The notes under the pieces were generated by a model. It was given only the letters and a program-made list of their open reading frames with translations, searched no databases and was not told the DNA's origin. The translations under genes were made by a program, and so were the position numbers. Below are positions 58,725 through 64,000 of a DNA stretch of 64,000 nt, piece by piece (position 1 is the first letter of the stretch; every line of letters begins with the position of its first letter). Source of the DNA: Bifidobacterium sp. ESL0690 (GTDB lineage Bacteria > Actinomycetota > Actinomycetes > Actinomycetales > Bifidobacteriaceae); assembly GCF_029392315.1 (NCBI RefSeq), contig NZ_CP113939.1, positions 1,426,001 to 1,490,000 of the forward strand, in the 5' to 3' direction.

Positions 58725-59801
58725 ATGGCCATTTTCCCACCAAATCCACGTTCGTCGCAGCCTGCCGGGCAACAGCCCAACACATCCATTCCAAGCCCCG
58801 CAGCCACAAGCGCCGGCGCCGGTGAAGGAGCCCGTGCCAAGCAGCTCGCCGACCGTATTCGCATGCGTTTCGCCCAAACGCTCATCGGCCAGGAGAACCT
58901 TCGCGAAGCGTTGATCACCACGATGATCGCCGGCGGCCATATCCTGATCGAATCGGTGCCGGGCCTTGCCAAGACCACCGCGGCCCAGACGCTGGCGACT
59001 TCGGTTTCCGGCACGTTCCGCCGTGTGCAGTGCACTCCCGACCTGATGCCTTCCGACCTCGTGGGCACGCAGATCTTCGACTTTTCCAAGCAGCAGTTCT
59101 CCACCCAAATCGGCCCGATTCACGCCAATTTCGTGCTGCTCGACGAAATCAATCGTTCCAACGCGAAGACCCAGTCGGCCATGCTTGAAGCGATGGCCGA
59201 AGGCGCCACGACCATCGGCGGCAAACGTATAGCGCTGCCGAAGCCGTTCATGGTCATCGCCACGGAAAACCCGATCGAAGAGGAAGGCACCTTCACTCTC
59301 CCGGAGGCGCAGATGGACCGTTTCATGATGAAGGCGGTCATGACCTACCCCAGCGCCGCCGACGAAACGCGCATGCTTTCGATGCTCACGCTGCGTGGCA
59401 CCGACGTGGTGGATCCCTCCACCCCGGTGCAGAACGCCCTGAGCATTGCCGACGTCGATTTCCTGCGCTCGGCCGCACGACGCGTCCATGTCTCTGAAGC
59501 CATCATGAATTATGCGGTCGATCTGGTGGCCACCTCTCGAGGCGCAGGCACCCATCCCATCAAGAACCTTGCGGCCAAGGTGCGTCTGGGCGCAAGCCCG
59601 CGAGCCTCCATCTCGCTGGTCCGCATCGGTCAGGCCCAGGCCCTTTTGAACGGACGCGACTATGTGATTCCCGAGGATGTCAAGAAGTTCGTTCACGAAA
59701 TCATGCGTCACCGAATCCTTCTGACCTTCGAAGCCCAGGCCGAAGGCACCACCACTGACCAGATCATCGATTCCATCGTCGAAACGGTGCCCGTTCCATG
59801 A
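58725..59801 (+). CDS. MoxR-family AAA+ ATPase
   Basis: A 358-residue ATPase, first gene of a five-overlap operon. The first 30 residues are Pro/Ala/Gln-rich. The AAA+ core reads S-V-P-G-L-A-K-T-T (Walker A, with the A-K-T variant of MoxR), L-L-D-E-I-N-R-S (Walker B) and A-T-E-N-P-I-E (sensor 1). MoxR proteins remodel or insert cofactors in VWA-domain partner proteins, and two VWA genes lie downstream. The exact client is unknown. Confidence 0.94.
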   Translation: MAIFPPNPRSSQPAGQQPNTSIPSPAATSAGAGEGARAKQLADRIRMRFAQTLIGQENLREALITTMIAGGHILIESVPGLAKTTAAQTLATSVSGTFRRVQCTPDLMPSDLVGTQIFDFSKQQFSTQIGPIHANFVLLDEINRSNAKTQSAMLEAMAEGATTIGGKRIALPKPFMVIATENPIEEEGTFTLPEAQMDRFMMKAVMTYPSAADETRMLSMLTLRGTDVVDPSTPVQNALSIADVDFLRSAARRVHVSEAIMNYAVDLVATSRGAGTHPIKNLAAKVRLGASPRASISLVRIGQAQALLNGRDYVIPEDVKKFVHEIMRHRILLTFEAQAEGTTTDQIIDSIVETVPVP

Positions 59802-60760
59802 GTTCCGCCCAACGTCAAGCCTCACCTGAGGCGAGAGAAGTGCGCAGGAAAATCGAAACACTTTCCTCGACGCTGACTCTGCCCACGGTACGCCGCGCCT
59901 TAGGAGTGCTCGAAGGAGAGCACTCGTCGTCACGGCTCGGCGGCAACAACGACCCGATGTCGACCAGGGATTACACCTTCGAGGACGAGGCACGGCTTAT
60001 CGACTGGAAAGCCAGCGCCAAACAAGGGCACCCGATGGTCATCGACCGCGAGCGTCTGGTGACTTCGCGCGTCCATCTGCTGCTCGACAACGGGTTGGAG
60101 ATGGAAGGCCGAACGACTTCGGGAGAAACAGCCACGGAAGTCGCCGGCAATGCCATGTGCATGTTCGCGGCCCTGAGCGCCCGCCGCCACGACAGGATTT
60201 CGCTGGTGTTCGCCGACAGCGCGAATATCATCCGCAAACCGTTCAAAGGCGGGCTGGCCCAATTCGAAGAGGCCATCGACAACGGAATGGGCGGCGAAAA
60301 GCGCCATCCTCGCAATTTCGAGGCCTTGCTTGCCTATGCCCGAACCTTGAACGACAGGGGCTCGCTGGTGGTCATCGCCACTGACGAACACGCCCTGAGC
60401 GGCGATCATCTGCACTCGCTGCGGCTTATCGCCGCAATGCACCCGCTGATGCTCATCGACGTGGCGACGCTGAACCCATTCAGGAAAATCCCGTTCGGCC
60501 AGATCACCGACGGGTTCGACGGCCGCCGCATTCCCGCCTTCATGATCGGCGAACAATCGGCAAGTTCCGTCGACACCCATCGCAAGTATCTGACCGCCCA
60601 GCTGCAGGAGCATCTCAAAGCCAACGGCACGACGCTGATACGCGCAAAATCGAGCGAGGACATGTTCTCCCAGTTCATTCATCTGGTAAGCGTGACCTTG
60701 AAGCAGACCTCATTCGCCCGCTTTGACGCCTCCTCCGTATCGTTGGGAGGAATGGCATGA
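59798..60760 (+). CDS. DUF58 domain protein
   Basis: A 320-residue protein with the DUF58 signature R-D-Y-T-F-E-D-E-A-R-L-I-D-W-K-A-S-A near residue 55 and a VWA-like fold after it, including L-L-D-N-G-L-E-M and V-V-I-A-T-D-E-H. No membrane helix is seen. It starts four bases before the end of the MoxR gene (ATGA). DUF58 proteins usually accompany MoxR and VWA partners; molecular role unknown. Confidence 0.9.
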   Translation: MSSAQRQASPEAREVRRKIETLSSTLTLPTVRRALGVLEGEHSSSRLGGNNDPMSTRDYTFEDEARLIDWKASAKQGHPMVIDRERLVTSRVHLLLDNGLEMEGRTTSGETATEVAGNAMCMFAALSARRHDRISLVFADSANIIRKPFKGGLAQFEEAIDNGMGGEKRHPRNFEALLAYARTLNDRGSLVVIATDEHALSGDHLHSLRLIAAMHPLMLIDVATLNPFRKIPFGQITDGFDGRRIPAFMIGEQSASSVDTHRKYLTAQLQEHLKANGTTLIRAKSSEDMFSQFIHLVSVTLKQTSFARFDASSVSLGGMA

Positions 60761-61374
60761 TTCCAGCGATGCGGCAATTACCGTTATATGAATATGTAAC
60801 GGCGGCAACCAGCCAAAGAACGCCCCGTTCCCTAGACTTTCAACATCTTCAAGTGAACACGCTTGATATGGCCGATTACAAGCCCGAAGGACTGATTACG
60901 GTGCCCACGGTGCTTATCGTCGCCTTCATCGTCTTTCTTGCGGTCGCAATCATTCTCGTGATTGCGATAATCGTGCTTTCAAGACCCAAAAAGCAGGCCA
61001 GTGCAAAAGTCCACGGCGCCCACAGCGCGCAGAACGACAAAATGGCGTGGCGCAGACGCATCAACGATATCGTGGAACGCCATGCAGATGGCGAGTTGAC
61101 GCGAGACGCGGCGCTGCGCGACCTAGCACAAGTGGCACGTGACTTTGCCGGGGTAAAGACCAATAAAGATATGAGTTCCTACACCCTTGCCGATATCAAC
61201 CACCTCCCCGTCTCCGCTTCGGCCGACCCCGGGATGAAACTGCTGCGGCAAACAATCACCGCCCTCTACCCCCCAGAATTTGCCGACGCCGAACGTCATG
61301 AGCAGGCGCGGTCCACCAGCGTGGAGCAAGCCGCCGAATGGGTCTCGAACCTGATTGAAAGGTGGCGGAAATGA
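60757..61374 (+). CDS. Single-span membrane protein of the MoxR cluster
   Basis: A 205-residue protein with one strong hydrophobic helix at about 50-73 (V-L-I-V-A-F-I-V-F-L-A-V) and a cytoplasmic helical domain of about 130 residues. Its place (after DUF58, before VWA) matches the small membrane proteins of other MoxR clusters, though I see no named domain. ATGA overlap with DUF58 and GGGAGG 6 bases upstream support the start at 60757. Confidence 0.75.
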   Translation: MIPAMRQLPLYEYVTAATSQRTPRSLDFQHLQVNTLDMADYKPEGLITVPTVLIVAFIVFLAVAIILVIAIIVLSRPKKQASAKVHGAHSAQNDKMAWRRRINDIVERHADGELTRDAALRDLAQVARDFAGVKTNKDMSSYTLADINHLPVSASADPGMKLLRQTITALYPPEFADAERHEQARSTSVEQAAEWVSNLIERWRK

Positions 61375-62429
61375 ACCTCGAGTGGCATTGGCCCTGGGCC
61401 GCCGCAATAGCGCTCGTCGCCGCAATCGTCTGTATCATCGCCTGGCAGCTGGTCAGCGCGCGCCGTCCGAACAAGTATCCGCAGATTCCCGTGTTCGATT
61501 TGGACGAGGATCTCAATACCGAACATGTAGAAGAGCTTTTTCGGCAATGGCGGGTGCTGGGACGTCTGGCAGTAATCGTTCTGGCGATCTCGCTTTTGGT
61601 TTCGCTGGTGACGGTTTCAAGACCTTCCACGGTTGACGAAGCCGACGAGAGGGCTGCGAACCGCGATATCGTCCTGTGCTTGGACGTCTCCCCTTCGATG
61701 CTTTCCTACGACCATGAGGTCCTTGCCTCCTATCAGCGGCTTATTTCCAATTTCAAGGGCGAACGCATCGGCCTGAGCCTATTCAATTCGACCTCCCGCA
61801 CGCTTTTCCCGCTGACCGACGATTACCAGTTGGCTTCGGGACAGCTCAAATACGCCAGCGATATCCTAGGAAAAATCTCCTCACAGGACAAGATCAACAA
61901 AACCAATGACCGCACCCTGCAGGAATTCTCCGATCTGATCGAAGGCACCCAGAACCGCAAGGACAAGACCAGCCTGATCGGCGACGGCCTCGTGAGCTGC
62001 GCGGCGATGCTCCCCGGTTTCACTTACGGCAAGACGGGTCGAACCCAAGACGAGTCCGACAAAGCCTCGATCGTGCTGGCGACCGATAACTTCTCCGGGA
62101 AATCGACCTATACGCTGGGGTCGGCCCTGGACCTGACACACAAGGCAGGCATCGTGGTGGACGGTTTGTACGCCGGCCCGGCCAGCAGCGAGAACGACGA
62201 TACAACCATCGAAATGCAGCGTGACATTACCTCTCACGGAGGCTCGTATTTCTCCGTCCATTCCGGCAAACCGATAGAAAACCTCGTCCAAACGATCGAA
62301 AAGCGGAAAAACCGGGACGAAGAGAAGGTCCGCAAGGCGGCTTTGGTGGATGCCCCCGGCTGGTGGACTTTGGCATTGGCGCTTTTGGTGGCACTTTGGA
62401 TAGGCCTTGCTTGGAGACTCAAACGATGA
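61371..62429 (+). CDS. VWA-domain membrane protein 1
   Basis: A 352-residue protein. Helices at about 12-28 and 65-82 flank a VWA domain from about 95, and a third helix lies at the C terminus (about 325-345). The MIDAS metal site D-x-S-x-S is intact (D-V-S-P-S in C-L-D-V-S-P-S-M). The topology is that of BatA/BatB-like proteins served by MoxR ATPases. ATG overlaps the previous stop as ATGA at 61371-61374. Confidence 0.88.
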   Translation: MNLEWHWPWAAAIALVAAIVCIIAWQLVSARRPNKYPQIPVFDLDEDLNTEHVEELFRQWRVLGRLAVIVLAISLLVSLVTVSRPSTVDEADERAANRDIVLCLDVSPSMLSYDHEVLASYQRLISNFKGERIGLSLFNSTSRTLFPLTDDYQLASGQLKYASDILGKISSQDKINKTNDRTLQEFSDLIEGTQNRKDKTSLIGDGLVSCAAMLPGFTYGKTGRTQDESDKASIVLATDNFSGKSTYTLGSALDLTHKAGIVVDGLYAGPASSENDDTTIEMQRDITSHGGSYFSVHSGKPIENLVQTIEKRKNRDEEKVRKAALVDAPGWWTLALALLVALWIGLAWRLKR

Positions 62430-63484
62430 ACCTCGACAATCTTAAGACATTGCGTTTCAATCCCGCGCTCGGTTGGCCCGCCGGCATCGCCATCGCGATT
62501 ATCATGCTTGGTTTCGCGTTCGCCGTGGTCGTGGTTCACCGCCGCAGGAAAGGCGAAAGCGACGAAACCGTGTGGGCATGCGTGCGCCGTTGTGCCATTT
62601 GCGTCATCATCGCGCTTTTGGCACTGACCCCCTCAACCATCGCCAGCACCACAAGCCGCGCGGTGAACACCACCGATGTGGTCATCGCCACCGACGTGAC
62701 CGGTTCCATGGCCGTTGACGACGCCCAATACGGAACAAGCAAGACAATGACGCGCCTGGATGCCGCCAAAAAAGCCATTAACGACCTCACGTCGATCTAT
62801 GACAATTCCAGCTTCGCTGCGGTACATTTCGGAGCGAGCGCGACATTGGACGTGCCGTTGACCCCTGATGTCGGTGCCATCCGCAACTGGGCCACCGGGC
62901 TCAACACGGAACCGACTTCGGTCTCCGCAGGTTCGAACCTTGACGCCCCGATTGACCCGCTGCTGGTGACGCTCAAGCAAATGCGCACTGCACATCCGCA
63001 GGATAAAATCGTACTGTACTACATATCGGATGGAGAACAGACTTCGACGAAACCACGACGTACCTTCTCCTCACTTCGCCAATACCTCGACGACGCCTTC
63101 ACCATCGGCGTCGGCAGCGAGAAAGGCGGCCAGATTCCTGAAGTCACGGCAGGCCCCAGCGACTCTGATGGCGACCAGCCGAGCACGAGCAGCCAAGGCT
63201 GGGTGAAGGACCCTGCCACCGGTCAGCCCGGAATCTCAAGGATGGATAAGAAGAACCTGATCGCAATCGCCGACGAGATGAGCGGGAAATGCATCCTGCT
63301 CGATGCCACGCACAAGCTCGACAAATCTTCCGTGGCCACGCTCTCCAAGCATTTCAGGACCGTGGAAACGCCGAAACGCCGTGAACGCGTGATGCCCGTG
63401 GTCTGGCCCCTTTACATAGCCCTGGCAGCACTGTTGACGATGGAGATAGGCAGCTGGCTGGCAAATTCAAGGAGACTGCTGTGA
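62426..63484 (+). CDS. VWA-domain membrane protein 2
   Basis: A 352-residue paralogue in type of the previous gene. Two N-terminal helices (about 20-38 and 57-78) come before a VWA domain with MIDAS D-V-T-G-S and a conserved Y-I-S-D-G-E-Q-T-S strand; a C-terminal helix at about 325-345 ends it. The VWA insert G-P-S-D-S-D-G-D-Q-P-S-T is Ser-rich. ATGA overlap with VWA1 and GTGA overlap with the following gene. Confidence 0.9.
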   Translation: MNLDNLKTLRFNPALGWPAGIAIAIIMLGFAFAVVVVHRRRKGESDETVWACVRRCAICVIIALLALTPSTIASTTSRAVNTTDVVIATDVTGSMAVDDAQYGTSKTMTRLDAAKKAINDLTSIYDNSSFAAVHFGASATLDVPLTPDVGAIRNWATGLNTEPTSVSAGSNLDAPIDPLLVTLKQMRTAHPQDKIVLYYISDGEQTSTKPRRTFSSLRQYLDDAFTIGVGSEKGGQIPEVTAGPSDSDGDQPSTSSQGWVKDPATGQPGISRMDKKNLIAIADEMSGKCILLDATHKLDKSSVATLSKHFRTVETPKRRERVMPVVWPLYIALAALLTMEIGSWLANSRRLL

Positions 63485-64000
63485 AGAAGAACAAGAACGA
63501 AATCCATGCCGCCCCTTCGCCGCCGGCCGCACCGGCACCTCCAACCGCTTCGGCCAAATCGCCAAAAGCCGCTCGAAAAAGCAAAAAGCGGAGCGGAACG
63601 GGCACTGCCAGAAGCTCACGAACCAATAGCGGGAAGCGCCAGGCCAGAGTGTCTCTGCCTGTACGAATCATCATGGGAATCATCGCAGTCGTTTTTCTCA
63701 TCGTCGCCGGGGCGCTGCTGGCTAACATGACAGCCATCGATACTTATAACCAAGCCACGGCATCGCTCAACGCCAGCATCGAATACTCCAAGAAGCCCGA
63801 TGCCGACCCGCAACGGGTCAAGGCGCAGCTCGACCAGGCCAACACCCAGTTCGACCAGGCCCGACGCATGGGTGTGCTGCTTACGCCCAGCACGAAGAAA
63901 CTCATCAACGTTAACAGCGACATTTCCGGCAAACTCACCACTTCGACCGACCACAAGATAGCCGCGGCCAACGGCAATGGGAACGGGACAAGCGGCAAAG
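63481..64000 (+). CDS. Membrane protein of the MoxR cluster (3' truncated by window edge)
   Basis: A GTG start overlaps the VWA2 stop as GTGA. The frame is open to the window end (173 codons seen). A basic Lys/Ala/Pro-rich N-terminal 60 residues precede a membrane helix at about 63-83 (I-M-G-I-I-A-V-V-F-L), then a helical region with A-S-L-N-A-S-I-E-Y and V-K-A-Q-L-D-Q-A-N-T-Q-F and a Gly/Asn-rich turn. Probably the last member of the operon seen here; the C terminus is missing and I do not recognise the family. Confidence 0.7.
   Translation, partial: MKKNKNEIHAAPSPPAAPAPPTASAKSPKAARKSKKRSGTGTARSSRTNSGKRQARVSLPVRIIMGIIAVVFLIVAGALLANMTAIDTYNQATASLNASIEYSKKPDADPQRVKAQLDQANTQFDQARRMGVLLTPSTKKLINVNSDISGKLTTSTDHKIAAANGNGNGTSGK

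Overview
The window looks like chromosomal DNA of a Bifidobacterium or a very close relative (high-GC Actinomycetota, Bifidobacteriaceae). The basis is gene content: polyphosphate glucokinase, a glutamate-type ABC transporter with four separate genes, ClpC next to a DUF3027 protein and a long cold-shock protein, a DUF3516-type helicase, groEL without an adjacent groES, and a MoxR/DUF58/VWA cluster. Genus is an inference from content; no rRNA or tRNA gene is present to anchor it. Long open frames antisense to real genes are common, as expected in GC-rich coding DNA.

Layout. 1-5 kb: 3' end of glnA, a zinc-ribbon membrane protein, a GrpB-family protein, a DUF559-like endonuclease-fold protein and Mrp/ApbC. 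5-17.4 kb: an unusually long NAD-dependent DNA ligase, a 1256-residue TPR protein of unknown role, a GT-C-like membrane protein, a small membrane protein coupled to an aminotransferase, and polyphosphate glucokinase. 17.5-22.4 kb: a family 2 glycosyltransferase, then an FMN riboswitch driving riboflavin transport (RibU S-component plus a single-chain EcfA-EcfA-EcfT fusion). 22.4-30.5 kb: two paralogous amidohydrolases flanking a hydroxyacid dehydrogenase and rarA (with a LexA box), then an oligopeptide-binding lipoprotein preceded by a trp-type attenuator. 30.6-33.2 kb: helicase. 33.3-35.1 kb: an AT-rich island with a membrane protein and a coupled small ORF/GNAT pair. 35.1-38.8 kb: amino-acid ABC transporter. 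39.1-44.1 kb: aspS-hisS and a DUF349 protein. 44.3-50.7 kb: two lipoproteins, clpC, DUF3027, cold-shock protein. 50.8-57.8 kb: two-component system, TPM-domain protein, groEL with two CIRCE operators, a cold-shock protein, a LytR_C protein. 57.9-64 kb: ung and the MoxR/DUF58/VWA operon running off the end.

The most interesting regulatory structure is upstream of the peptide-binding lipoprotein at 28.3-30.4 kb. A 43-residue leader ORF ends N-W-Q-W-W-H-R, and its stop codon sits at mutually exclusive hairpins that end in a U-tract terminator. This reads as classical tryptophan attenuation placed on a transporter gene. After the terminator a consensus Shine-Dalgarno starts three overlapping mini-ORFs that lead stepwise to the lipoprotein start codon. 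Other unexplained structure includes a 17-bp tandem array before ligA, four alternating GAAAAGCACC boxes upstream of a lipoprotein gene, and interleaved inverted repeats in an amidohydrolase leader.
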